A DNA stretch of 64,000 bases from Heterobasidion occidentale. Its lineage: Eukaryota > Basidiomycota > Agaricomycetes > Russulales > Bondarzewiaceae. Every line of letters starts with the position of its first letter. The first letter of the stretch is position 1. The position numbers and the translations under genes were made by a program. Below are positions 47,701 to 58,349 of the stretch, in pieces. The stretch lies in contig JBCAQO010000007.1 in the NCBI GenBank assembly GCA_039111635.1, forward strand, positions 1,116,001-1,180,000. Reading direction: 5' to 3'. Below the pieces are notes generated by a model. It did no database searches and was not told the origin of the DNA. It saw nothing but the letters and a program-made list of their open reading frames with translations.

Positions 47701-48014
47701 AGTTCGTACTGGTGGCTCAGCACGGGGATGAAGTTGTCGTCGTGTTTCCAACGTGGTGCATGACTTTCTGACTGATTATCAGATAACTTGAGGCGCTTGA
47801 TTGGGACATCAGACGTCAATGTCTCCCGTTGGCGCTTCTTTCCGACTTTGGGGCCAGAGGAAGATTCAGCTTCTTGTGAATCAGAGTCGTTGTTAAGCTC
47901 TTGAAGGGCATTCAGTAGACCATTGAAATTGAGGGGAGATGCAAACTCATGTCCGTAGTTCCATCGCTCAACATCTCGATAATTTTTTATATGTGTAGAT
48001 GCTTGAGAACGCAT
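41733..48014 (-). CDS. SNF2-family helicase with RING finger, SHPRH/IRC20-like E3 ligase
   Basis: Large nuclear protein combining a split SNF2 ATPase with a RING E3 ubiquitin-ligase domain, as in human SHPRH and yeast Irc20, which act in DNA-damage tolerance or chromatin control. Helicase I: LPFQKRSVIWMLSREG; Walker A in AEEPGLGKTLECIAL; ATLIVTPGSLSQQWKDEFAL; the DEAQ-box position reads VIMDEVQMVGGG; then AVSGTPARAHVSDLSHVLKF. A long coiled-coil insert follows (about 45,300-43,700), rich in Glu, Ala and Lys. RING: CILCRCTFTRGY, CAHIFCEDCIKSW, CPVCR. Helicase II: KSIVFSAWADSLQ, RENAGLNVTSASRVFLLE, IARIDRMGQTRPTEVYCYYA. The end reads MLAILFPHMYEEIEYLLPAS. The start is taken as the ATG at 48,014; the frame extends upstream only to a TTG. 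Many short introns; no frame break noticed. Confidence 0.92.
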
Positions 48015-48235
48015 TCTTGGAATGAAGCACTGAAGGAACCAAGATGGAGTGGAACAAAGAGTGGAATAGACGCGACGCGCTTGAGGACGTGACAGCAATT
48101 GGCGCTTCGGCTCCGCATCAGGCGCTTACAAAGACCAAAAAATTCCCACGCACACGGGAATGACCTTCCTCTTTTTTTTTTCTTTTCCTTCGTCAGTTTC
48201 CTTCGTCTCTTCATCCGTCCACCAGAAGAAGCTCC

Positions 48236-51163
48236 ATGTCCCGCCTTATTATTAAAAACTTGCCATCCTATGTTGACCCCACGCGTTTGAAAGAACATTT
48301 CACCCAGCAGAAGGGTCCAGGCGGGACCATCACCGATGTCAAAGTCGCGTTGAAGCAGGACGGTACGTCGAGACGGTTTGGATTTATCGGCTTCAAGACC
48401 GATGCCGAGGCTGCAAAGGCCAAGGCATGGTTTGATAACACATTCATCGATTCGACAAGGGTGAGGGTTGATATTATCGATGTGAGTAGCTACAGAGTTC
48501 ACATCCATCACCTTCTAGATGACCAGAGCGTACGGTCTCCACCTTGTAGGGAGCTAAGGATGCGCCCGCTCCTCGTCCAAATAAACGCCCACGACTAGGC
48601 CCTCCGCCTTCTGATGCAGAGTCGTCAGCCAACGCTCAGTCGCAGAATGCAGCGCCTAACGCTAGCGACGAGAAAATTCCTGGGAAAGCCGACGCACAGT
48701 TTGACGAGTATATGCGAGTTATGCAGCCTCGGACAAAAAAGGGACCCTCATGGGCAGACAATCCCACACTGCAGTCGGCCACAGAGATGTCACGCAAGAA
48801 GGCGAAGAGGCCGAAAGGCCCCGGGATCGAGAAGAAGAGCTTGCAAATGCAGAGCCGCCAGACGGTCTGTCAGATATGGAGTGGATGAAACGAAGGATGA
48901 AGCAAGGCGTTGAAGATGCGGGTGCTGCCAGCGACAAGGTTTTCGAGCAGTCAGATGACGAACAGCAGGGCGTGGATGCAATGGACGTCCAGACGGAGGT
49001 GAAAGACCCGACGAAGGAGACGATCCTTCAGACCGCACGCCTCTTCGTTCGAAATCTAGCTTTTTCTTGTACCGAAGCAGAGCTTCGTGATCTGTTTCAG
49101 CCGTTCGGGGAGGTATCGCAGGTGAGCCGTCTGTTACCGTCTCAGTCTCGTCTTCGCGTGTGGTTTCTCCAAGATGATAAAATGCATAGGGACATCAGAC
49201 TCTCCACGAGTATGTTGATTTATGCGGGAACTAGATAGTATTTTAACTGATTTTCCTTGCTTCGTCTATGTGTTACTCACTTTATTGCAAGCTGACCACA
49301 ATTTTTGTTTTCTGTTCTAGGTGTGTTCGTCGGGTTGTCACCTTTCTGCTGCGCATAATGACCATGTTCTATACGTTCAACGTCGTCTTCATTTATTCAG
49401 GTAAGTCGAACATCTCTTGCTGAATGGCGCATCGCCTGCGGATGAAAAGCTTGCATAGGGACATCAGATCCTTCGGGAGTGTTGATTTATGCTTGGGAAA
49501 AGATAGTTTATACTGATACTCGAATCTTCTGCGATGCTCATTGAATGGCATATGCTCACGCTCGAATCTATAGGTTCATATTCCTATAGATATCACGACG
49601 AAGAACCCCAAAGGTCTTGCCTATGTCACGTTTTCAAGTGCTACCACAGCTCTAGCTGCATACGAAGCGCTTGACAAGAAATCATTTCAAGGACGCTTGC
49701 TTCATATCATGGGAGCGGTCGACCGAAGGGGTAACGTGACAGTTGAAGAAGGCGAGGGAAAGAAAAAATCAGTGAAGGATGCTCGGAACGATAAGCGTAA
49801 GACGATGGCCGGGAAAGAATTTAATTGGAGCATGTTGTACATGAATGTACGCCTTTTCGAAGCATTATCTATCGCTGTCTATAATGCTGAGATCCTCTGA
49901 TCACAGAGCGATGCTGTGTTATCGTCCGTGGCTGACCGATTGAACATATCCAAAGCCGATGTCCTTGACCCCGAATCATCTAATGCTGCTGTCAAACTCG
50001 CACTGGCAGAAACGCACGTCATACAAGACACGAAGACGTATCTCGAGTCTCAGGGTGTTATTATGTCTGCCTTCTCCTCCCGTCGTCGGTCCGATACAAC
50101 TATACTCGTGAAGAACATTCCTTACGGCACAACTGCAGAACAGATCCGAGAATTGTTCGAAGTCCATGGGGAGTTGAGCCGTGTCCTTGTTCCACCTGCG
50201 GGGACGATGGCTGTTGTTGAATTTATCCACCCCGATGAAGCCAGCAAAGCATTTCGTGCCGTCGCTTACCGGCGACTGGGCAACTCTGTCATCTATCTCG
50301 AGAAGGGACCCTTGGGTATATTCGAGGCTCCAGCTGAAGGCGCCCGTGATCAGCAGAACGGCCCTCTCACAGCTGATGGCGTTAAGCCCATCACGATCAA
50401 TGGCGAAAGTGGAGCTCAAGACGATGCACCACCTATTTCCGAGGGCACAACGCTCTTTGTCAAGAACCTGTCCTTTGCCACGACGTCGGAACGATTCACA
50501 CAAGTCTTCCGACACCTTCCATCTTTTGCGTTTGCTCGTGTGCAGACGAAGTCAGATCCAAAACGCCCGTCAGCGAAGCTTAGCATGGGTTATGGCTTTG
50601 TTGGGTTTAAGACTGCTGATGCTGCGAAGCGGGCGATCAAGGGTATGGATGGGTATGTGCTGGATGGGCACGCATTAAGTGTCAAATTTGCCGGCAGAGG
50701 CACAGAGGAGGACAGCGAAGGAAAAGACAAGAAGAAGGGTACGACGACGAAGATGCTCGTGAAGAATGTGCCATTCGAGGCCACAAAGAAGGAGATTCGG
50801 GAGCTATTCGGGTTTGTCTTCACTCTCCTAGCTGCGTTTTGTCTTTGTATTGACTTGTCGGTCAGATCTCATGGACAGCTCAAATCTGTGCGCCTGCCCA
50901 AGCGATTCGACCAGCGCACGCGGGGCTTCGCTTTCTTGGAGTTTGTTACGCGTCATGAGGCGGAGAATGCTTACAACGCGCTCAAGCATACGCATTTGCT
51001 AGGGAGGCATCTAGTCCTAGAGTGGGCGGAGGAGGGCGAGCAAGATATTGAGGAGTTACGGAAGAAAGCTGGGGTTGGGTATGGCGACGGTAAAGAATTA
51101 CCAGGAAAAAAGAGGAAGTTGGTCATGGACGAGGACGGGGATGACGGGGAAGAGGAAGTATAG
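48236..51163 (+). CDS. MRD1: MRD1, multiple RNA-binding-domain protein for pre-rRNA processing
   Basis: Nucleolar five-RRM protein needed for early 18S rRNA processing. Exons 48236-48481, 48550-49121, 49574-49846, 49907-50811 and 50866-51163, plus one restored base, give 764 residues. RRM1 starts MSRLIIKNLPSYVDPTRLKE; RRM2 RLFVRNLAFSCTEAELRDLF; RRM3 TILVKNIPYGTTAEQIRELF; RRM4 TLFVKNLSFATTSERFTQVF; RRM5 MLVKNVPFEATKKEIRELFG. The linker PPDGLSDMEWMKRRM is typical of the family. The frame steps back one base near 48,825. The intron inside RRM2 is 452 nt and carries an internal duplication; the other three are 54-68 nt. The gene diverges from the SNF2-RING gene with about 220 bp between starts and converges on prefoldin 3 with only 112 bp between stops. 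Confidence 0.94.
49183..49518 (+). repeat. Imperfect direct duplication inside an MRD1 intron
   Basis: Two copies of about 68 bp (49183-49251 and 49452-49518). Both begin TGCATAGGGACATCAGA, then share GTTGATTTATGC, a GATAGT block and a final ACTGAT, with small indels between. They lie wholly within the 452-nt intron that splits RRM2. Confidence 0.8.
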
Positions 51164-51275
51164 CGCTCGGGTTGCAATTCCGGCTACGACAGATGTCCGC
51201 GTCGTCAATATAGAGGATGTGATATGCATGAGGACAGAGGACAGCTATTTTGATACAAGTGAACACTGTACTATC

Positions 51276-52169
51276 TCAACTCTCTGCTTGCTCCTTCTCT
51301 CTCCGATCCCGCCTCCGTTTGACATCCCAATTGTATACTCTTGCTGTGTTAACCTCCATGATCGTGAGCTGCTCTCTGAGGAACTCCAGATCTTCGACCG
51401 TGTTCGTTAAGCTCGTTTGTGCCGCTTCCAGTTTCGATTTGAGCAGCTCGATAGCTGTGGGGATCTTGTACGATAGCATCACATTTGCCTTCAGGACAGC
51501 CATTGAAAGACACGCAAGTGATGTTTCAGCAAAAGGAAGGAGAATGACAGCAGAGAACGCACCCCGAGCCATAGGTAGACAGTATCCGTCTCTTCTAGCT
51601 CTGCTTCTGCGTACAGCGTATCAGCCAGCTCGAAGGTTGTCCGCAGCGGCTTTTTAGTCTCCTCTTCATCCTCTACTTCGTCGTCCAACTCATCTTCGTC
51701 TGCTGGTGCAGCGCTTTTTCCTTCCTGATCGTGCGGATGGCCAGACGTTCAGCTGAGCGAAAGAGTGACGCCAGAGGGTACGTACCCGTCTGTCCTGGAG
51801 GTACTCGACCATGGTCAACGTTTTCTTGATGTCAGGGATCTTGTCCTCGAGACTCCGTCGTCGCTGATTCAGATTACTGTCCATGTATCGATACTTCCTG
51901 GGGTTCGTCCGTCCAGGTAAGCAGCGGCGCACAGCGGAAATACCCTCGTACATACGCAAGCGCATCTTGGAATGCGTTTAAGACTTTTTCGACTTCGGCA
52001 TCTGGACCACCGAGGTACTGCTCCACATCGCTCTGCAGGAGATTTTCTCATGTCAGATAAACTGGAAGTGTATGGATACTCGAGGAATGCTTACAATGAA
52101 GAGAGCCTTGGGTATCCCCCGTGGGTTTTTCTCATCCCTGATTATGCTTGCTGGACCAGAGGATGCCAT
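51276..52169 (-). CDS. PAC10: Prefoldin subunit 3 (PAC10/VBP1)
   Basis: Subunit of the cytosolic prefoldin hexamer that hands nascent actin and tubulin to the CCT chaperonin. The N-terminus is short: MASSGPASIIRDEKNPRGIP, then KALFI joins across an intron to SDVEQYLGGPDAEVEKVLNA. Conserved blocks follow: YMDSNLNQRRRSLEDKIPDI, FELADTLYAEAELEETDTVY, ANVMLSYKIPTAIELLKSKL and DLEFLREQLTIMEVNTARVY, with heptad patterns matching the paired prefoldin coiled coils. An acidic insert (DELDDEVEDEEE) sits between the helices. Exon 1 is 52169-52095 and exon 2 starts at 52032; the stop is at 51,276. The start at 52,169 is the only ATG giving the family-typical NPRGIPKALFI leader. Confidence 0.92.
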
Positions 52170-52381
52170 GGGGGGAAAGCGAGCCGATGTTTCGATGTTA
52201 GTGCGAAAGTTACGAGATGACCCAATCCGGCAGTCGACCTGCCTTTCTTGGTCGCAATCTAGCCGAATTCCAAACATATACTTTCTTGCCTGCATACAGC
52301 CAATCACTAGCAAAGATGCAGTTACAGACGCAGCGTTGGAAAATATATTTAGAGATGATTGTATCATGTGCGTGGTTTATG

Positions 52382-53688
52382 TTACACGACTATTCCTAGG
52401 TCTTTCTCCCTCGTCAACAAGTGATCGATCGTAGTCTCCAGTGTTTCTTGCCAGCCGATGTACTTGTCCAATCCGACCAGACGAGCCGCACTGCTAGAGT
52501 CAAATGAAGCAGCTGCAGTCACCTGCTCCGGTCCATCGAATACAGGCAACCTCTCTCTGAGTTCGGGCCTTGCTTTGGCGAGGTATTCAGCCGCCTGTTT
52601 CCACGTAAATCTGCCTCCGACTGGGACGATGCGCTTTAGCTTGTCAGAGGGGGGTACCATCAAAGCAGTGACATGGGCACGTGCGGCATCCGCGACGTTG
52701 GTAAAAGTAGGATTGAGAAGAGGAGGCAGTGGGCGACCTTTTGGTCCGGAGATGAGCTTGTAGATGTGGTTGTTTGTGCCGCTAGCGGGGGCGTCGATGG
52801 CTTGGCCACGACCCGGGATACCGTACAAGTAAGGTGGGTGTACTGTAATTCAACGGGTTAGATAGCAGTATGATTCATTAGAGGCTAAAACCTACCAGTC
52901 GTGACGTCAATCTCAGGATGGGCTTTGGCAAACTTCCACACAGCCTCTTCTGCGGTCTTTTTGGCCACACTATACACCTCGAAAGGTGTCGCATCTGGCT
53001 TGAGTGCATCCTCGTATGTTTGGGTATTCCAATCTGTGGGTATGAAAGTAGGTTAGGAGTTTGTATGGAAATCGGGTGCGACGAGTCAACATACCGTTTT
53101 CGTTGACCGTGACATTCGTGAACATGAGTTTGGGGTGTATTAGGGAAACAATACTCGCGGTAACGATAATCTTCTTGACGCCAGCCGCCGCGGCATGCTC
53201 TATGACCCTTTCCGTGCCGGAAATGGCAGTCTAATAAACGCATGTTCTTGATCACTACTCACCACCATGCCCGACGACAAAAACCCGTACGTACCTTTAA
53301 AATGAAAGCCGCCTCTCCTCCGCTAGACAAAGGAGAACTGACATGTATTAGGGCATCGGCATTTCGGAAGGTGTCCGTCAGGTCAGACGTGGCCAAATCC
53401 TCCACCACGGTCACCTCAAACTGACTCCCAAAAGACGCGTATGCAGCCTGCACGCGAGACACTTTAGAAGATCGAGCAGTTCTGAGAACGGAGGTGTGAT
53501 GTAATCATCATATCATCTCCATGGGACGTGAAGTATAACATACCCTCGGACCTTACAACCAGCTTCAAGCAGCTGGTCTATGATTACAGATCCTAAGAAT
53601 CCAGAGGCTCCAGTGACCTGTGGGCGAGCCTTTCAAGTTACTGCCATGTGAGACGAGATGGAGGGATACGCACGACAACGAGGGACAT
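52382..53688 (-). CDS. Extended SDR reductase (dihydroflavonol-4-reductase/Gre2-like), copy A
   Basis: NAD(P)-dependent short-chain dehydrogenase of the extended class, probably reducing a ketone or aldehyde. The first exon is short (MSLVV), followed by the Rossmann loop VTGASGFLGSVIIDQLLEAG. Further blocks: VVEDLATSDLTDTFRNADAL, KKIIVTASIVSLIHPKLMFT, DWNTQTYEDALKPDATPFEV, catalytic VYSVAKKTAEEAVWKFAKAH (YxxxK), HPPYLYGIPGRGQ and a C-terminus with LDKYIGWQETLETTIDHLL. About six short introns. It is the downstream member of a tandem pair with the gene at 54,760-56,064; both have the same intron layout. Substrate unknown. Confidence 0.88.
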
Positions 53689-54759
53689 TCTGAAATGTTT
53701 AGAACTAGCTTGAAATTGAGTTGAGAGACAGAAGACGCTGTATGATGAAGATTCAGATCTCCATGAACCACATGCCTCATATACACTGATGTTCAGACGC
53801 ACCGAAAATGTTTCTCGATAGCCAGTGCAGAGATTATTCATCATTCTTGTCTTTCTAAGACTGTGGGAGTCGGCAGTGGGGCACTTTGCGGCAGTGGGCG
53901 GAGCAATTTATCACATAGCGAGGAGGCTTACCACTGTACCAGCAAGGAACAGAAGGGAGCCCGTGGGAACAATTTCTTTGCTCGTGCGAAGACCAACCCA
54001 CCATTACTACTATATAACGCAAACCTCCACATTTTGTGTACTGTTATTTGGTCTCGCCCTCGTTGATCTCGCTGCCCCTGTCTGATCCTGTCAATGGTTT
54101 CTAATATAAGAAACCATTGCCGCATATGGCTCTCTACACGCTCTCCTATGAGGCATTTCATTTCCAGTAAAGATTTCCTGTATTGGGCCGTTCAGATCGG
54201 TGGCTGTGTCGCTCCCGCACTGCCAGCGCTCTTTACAGCTCCACAGACGGTTGTGGTATGAAGTTGAGATGGCACCTCACCGGCCAACCACATAGCTCCT
54301 CAGCGACTGAACGAGAGCGAGGAGGGCCACAGATACCGCAAACGGTCACACAGTGATCATCCAAGTGATTGCAGAGCTCCTCAGCGCAAGAGGCCGGTGT
54401 GCCTTGTGTCCTTTTGACAAGTTGCGAACATGACGTCGTACGCGGAGCACGGTAGACAAGCCGAGGCCCGGACAGGGAGCGACAGACGACACCTTCTTAT
54501 AGCAAGAGTCATAAACTCCTGACATAGACCGGCACCTGTGTCCTCTCCTCCTTCAATTGCTGGGCGCGGTAGGGTCGTCAACTTGGCCTTGATTTTGGTA
54601 CAGGCCCCGTCACGGAGGTCCGGATAAGCACAAACAGCACCGTTCAAACCCGAGATACAAAAAAGGGAGATTTAAGTAACAAATTTTCAATGGTTCAATC
54701 AAATTCACAGATGTATCCGTACAGACGCTCACAATTGATCACGAAATTCTTTATTTCCG
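53689..54759. other. Spacer between the tandem SDR genes
   Basis: About 1.07 kb containing the promoter of copy A and the 3' UTR of copy B. Apart from a perfect palindrome at 54,092-54,119 and a TATA-like ACTATATAACGC near 54,009-54,020, no feature is recognised and no gene is supported. Confidence 0.45.
54092..54119. repeat. Perfect 11-bp inverted repeat with 6-nt loop
   Basis: CAATGGTTTCT (54092-54102), loop AATATA, AGAAACCATTG (54109-54119). Could form a strong hairpin in DNA or RNA, or be a dimeric binding site, in the spacer between the two SDR genes. Confidence 0.85.
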
Positions 54760-56064
54760 TTACACCACTATACCGAGCTCCTTCTCCCTCCTCAAGAAGT
54801 CATCGATCGTGGTCTCCAGCGTTTCTTGCCAGCTGATATACTTGTCCAACCCTACCAACAGAGCCGCGCTGCTTGGGTCCAACTCGGCCGCAGCCATCGT
54901 CTGCTCCGAGCCATCCAACACAGGTAGCCTTTCTTTGAGTTCAGGCCTTGCCTGAGCGAGGTATTCAACCGCCTGCTTCCACGTAAACTTGCCTCCAACA
55001 GGAAGGATACGCTTCGGGTTTTCCGAAGGAGGAGTCTTCAGAGCAGCGACATGTGCGCGCGCCGCGTCTGCGACGTTGGTGAACGCTGGGTGGCCGGGGG
55101 CGGGCAGTGGGCGACCCTTGGGTCCGGAGATGAGATTGTAGATGTAATTGTTCGTGCTGCCGGCGGGTGTATCAATGACCTGGCCACGACCTGGGAGGCC
55201 ATACAAGAAAGGTGGGTGTACTGCCAACGCCTCGGTCGGTCAGACAATGTTTGAAATTGTGTAAGGATGTAGATCTACCAGTCGCAAAATCGATGTCGGG
55301 ATGAGATTTGGCGAACTTCCAGACAGCCTCTTCAGCGAGCTTTTTGGAAGCACCATACACCTCGAAAGGCGACGCATCTGGCTTGATAGCATCCTCAAAC
55401 GTCTGATCATTCCAATCTGATAGCAGACAGCATGTCAAAACTGTGCAACTGAATCAATTTGGATGAACTCAAGTACCGCTTGCAGTGACTTTGATGTCTG
55501 TGAAGATGAGCTTGGGATTCACCAAAGAGATGATACTCGCGGTGACAACGATCTTCTTCACGCCAGCAGTGGCAGCATATTCGAGTACCCTCTCAGTGCC
55601 AGAGATGGCACCCTAAGAGGTCATCAATTATTTCCCGTTGAGGTGTTCGACCTGCAGACATACCTTCAGCATATCAGCAACCCCACCACCGGTGGACATT
55701 GGAGACCCGACATGAATCAGTGCATCAGCACCCCGAAGCGCATCCGCTAAGTCAGAGGTGGCCAAATCGTCCACCACTGCAATATTGAACTGATCTCCAA
55801 AAGACCCATACGCGACTTGCACACGGGCGGCTTTGGACGATCGAACAGTGCTGAGTGTCGATGTGTAGATTGAGACATAGGCCGCAAAAAAGCGATGCAG
55901 TATAACATACCCGCGGACCTTGTAACCAGCTTCGAGGAGCTGGTCCATAATGACGGATGCTAAAAACCCAGAGGCTCCCGTGACCTGTAGTACAAACCTC
56001 ATGCATGAGCGTTGCAAATGAATTGCAAGAAAAACGAAGTATCACGCACGACGACGAGAGACAT
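54760..56064 (-). CDS. Extended SDR reductase (dihydroflavonol-4-reductase/Gre2-like), copy B
   Basis: Close paralogue of the gene at 52,382-53,688. It has the same short first exon (MSLVV) and the Rossmann loop VTGASGFLASVIMDQLLEAG. Further on: VVDDLATSDLADALRGADAL, KKIVVTASIISLVNPKLIFT, DWNDQTFEDAIKPDASPFEV, catalytic VYGASKKLAEEAVWKFAKSH (YxxxK), HPPFLYGLPGRGQVIDTPAG and the end LDKYISWQETLETTIDDFLR. The C-terminal halves of the two copies are nearly collinear with scattered substitutions, so the duplication is not very recent. No frame break noticed. It probably acts on a related small carbonyl substrate; nothing here defines it. Confidence 0.88.
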
Positions 56065-56904
56065 GCTAATGAAGATTCAGAGAAGGTCACGACTGGCTTG
56101 AATTTGGAGACAATGAGATGACGACTCAGAGAACCTGCATACAGGCCTCTTGGAAGGGGCACCCTGCTAGTGGCGCCGGACACTCGTGAACACACGGTTG
56201 AAGACAGGTCCGAACTCTGGTTTATTAGAGATAGACGAGAGGGAAAGGAAAAGGGAGGAGACGAGGGAACTGTCGAATACAGGCGGCGGGACGACGCCTT
56301 TGAAGTCGTCCTCGAGAATCATGTGCTACTGTCCTTCGAGAGAAAGTGGAATGTAGGTGTCGTGTGAGAGGTTGTAAGTACGAGCATCGTGGAGAAGGTT
56401 TCGAGACGAAAGCGAGTAAGTATGAAAAGGGAAGAGAAAGGGCTGTAAGTAGGTATTTGTCTATATGCGGCAGCCGGCTGGTAAGCGTAGGGCTTACACT
56501 TATATATGTCTACATTCGACAGCTGAAACAAATTTTAGAGGATGAGTAATTGTATTACTGACTGTGGCCCTTCGAAAATGGAGTCTGCGGTGATATATGA
56601 AGCAGGGCATAGTCCGCAGCAGCAAGAAAAGTGACGCCCACAAGTAACTTGGCGCCATACCGCAGCATGAAGGCTCTTGGGATGGAAGTCACCGCGCCAC
56701 GAAGAACAACCTGAGCCTAGTCAGGTGGTTGGTCAACGTTGAGACGTTGAGGCCTTGAGGCCTTGAGGCGCTAGAGGTGTGGGGGCTGCGAATGCAAAGT
56801 GGAAGTCTTAGTGTTGAAAATGGAATGGACCAACCTGGAACTTTCGTATCAGGACTACATGCAAGTACCATGCATCCCCTCCCCCCCTCCCCCACGTCTC
56901 TTGT
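56065..56904. other. Intergenic region left of the repeat mosaic
   Basis: About 840 bp. No gene supported; frames up to 116 codons on both strands match no family. The GTTGAGACGTTGAGGCCTTGAGGCCTTGAGG stretch near 56,738-56,770 is a short internal tandem repeat (GCCTTGAG units). Confidence 0.45.
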
Positions 56905-57345
56905 AACCCCGCGTATGCCCCGGGCCACAACTCCTTCCCTTCCCTCTTCCCGTCCTCCCACATCGCGCATGGCACGCCCACTGCTCAACGAGCCGCCCAA
57001 CGATGCGCCGTGTGTCCACGCCCATCCTAGTACAAGCAACGCCCCGTGAGTGGCCGCACCCCGCTAACGGCAACGCTTTGTCCACAGCTCGCCTTGCTAG
57101 TCTCCCCACAGTGTGCCCACCACTTCACAGGCAGATTGACGATGCGCCGTGTTTCTGCGAGAGCGTGCCCATCCCGGTATGAGCAGGCGCCCCTTGAGTG
57201 GCCGCACCCCACTAACTTCCACGCTTCGTCCACAGCCTGCCTCGCCAGTCGTCCCGCGACGTGCCCACCAACTCACAAATGGCTCAATGTCGTGCCGCGT
57301 GTCCGCAAACACAACGCCACAGCGCGCCCATTCCGGTACGGGCAG
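56905..57345 (+). repeat. Degenerate tandem repeat, period about 150 bp
   Basis: Roughly three units. TGGCCGCACCCC followed by C/A-CTAAC recurs at about 57,051 and 57,199. Units also share CGTGCCCATCCCGGTATGAGCAG-like blocks (near 57,020, 57,165, 57,325; up to about 160 bp apart), a TTTGTCCACAGC/CTTCGTCCACAGC block and GTGCCCACCAACT/CTTCACA blocks. Copies differ at many bases, so the array is old. A further copy lies at about 58,350-58,480 on the other side of the E1-like fragment. Confidence 0.75.
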
Positions 57346-57379
57346 TTACCCCGACTCTAGGTCTCTGACACGTCCAGTC

Positions 57380-57960
57380 TACAGGTCCCGCCTCTCCATC
57401 CCGCCCATCGCCCTCAATGATCCAGGCGGCAGGCTGTGTGCCGCAACTGGCCAGGCCACGCTAGAGACCTTGCGCATCCTGGTCCTCTTCGCCTCGGTCA
57501 CCTCCACCTCCATCCTCAAGAACCTCATTCTGCCGGGGATCGGACACTTCACAATCCTGGACTACCAACGCCCGATGACGCGGGCATCAACATCTTCCTT
57601 GACGGCCACGAGAGCGTGGCCAAGCCGCGTGCCTGCTCTCGGAGCTCAACAACGGCGCTCTGCCCCACAGCACAACTGCGCACCTCCCCAGTCCGCCGCT
57701 GACAAACAGGCGTTCGAGCGCGTGGTCCTCGCCATAAAGGCCAACCCGATGAGGCTGCCACGCAGGCGTACCGCATCTGAGCGGAGACGGCCGCAGACAT
57801 ATGCGACCCGGTGCTCTCGGTGCTCACGCCCACCCCACCCATCTTTCAGCAACTGCTCCCCGCACTGCAGCAGCCACACGTGCTCCTGCTCGCAAGCGCG
57901 CTCCCGGACATGATTGTTGACATTGTAGGCTCAGCAGCGCCTCTATAGGGCCTGCGCCGA
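57380..57960 (+). pseudogene. Broken fragment of NEDD8-activating E1 regulatory subunit (ULA1/APP-BP1-like)
   Basis: Remnant of the N-terminal half of the E1 subunit that activates NEDD8. Readable pieces in successive frames are ATGQATLETLRILVLFASVT, SILKNLILPGIGHFTILDYQ, then after a frame change DDAGINIFLDGHESVAKPRA, then after another change LLSELNNGAL, after which stops appear. The tyrosine-rich start normally preceding this region is missing, as is everything after the first Rossmann strands. A further protein-like stretch without identity follows (about 57,775-57,940: DICDPVLSVLTPTPPIFQQL, LPALQQPHVLLLASALPDMI), interrupted by an in-frame TGA. This suggests a second captured gene fragment. 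It is flanked on both sides by the degenerate 150-bp repeat. Confidence 0.7.
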
Positions 57961-58349
57961 GCACGAGGGCACTGTCTTTTGCGGCCTTGTGCAGATCTCC
58001 ATCAACAACACCTTCATCGAGCTCTTTATTTGCAATAAACGCGCGCTCAGGGCTCTGCGCGGTTGCGGGTGGGGCGCTTTTGACCGCGGCCTGTGGCGCT
58101 CGGTAGCTATCCCCCTTCGTTCTCCTTTCATCATTGCATGCGAGGTCGCTGATGATTAGTTTGGACAGCGAACACGCCCAACAACCCTACTTCCAGCAGC
58201 AGCTACGACCCACACCCGGGCAACGTCTTGGTCCATGCACACCTGTCTCTCGTGCATTCAAACACACCGCAGCCTGTCCTGATCGACCACAAGCTGTACA
58301 GCGTCTGCCGGACATCCTCCGTGAGAAGTACTATGCTCACCGGTACGAG

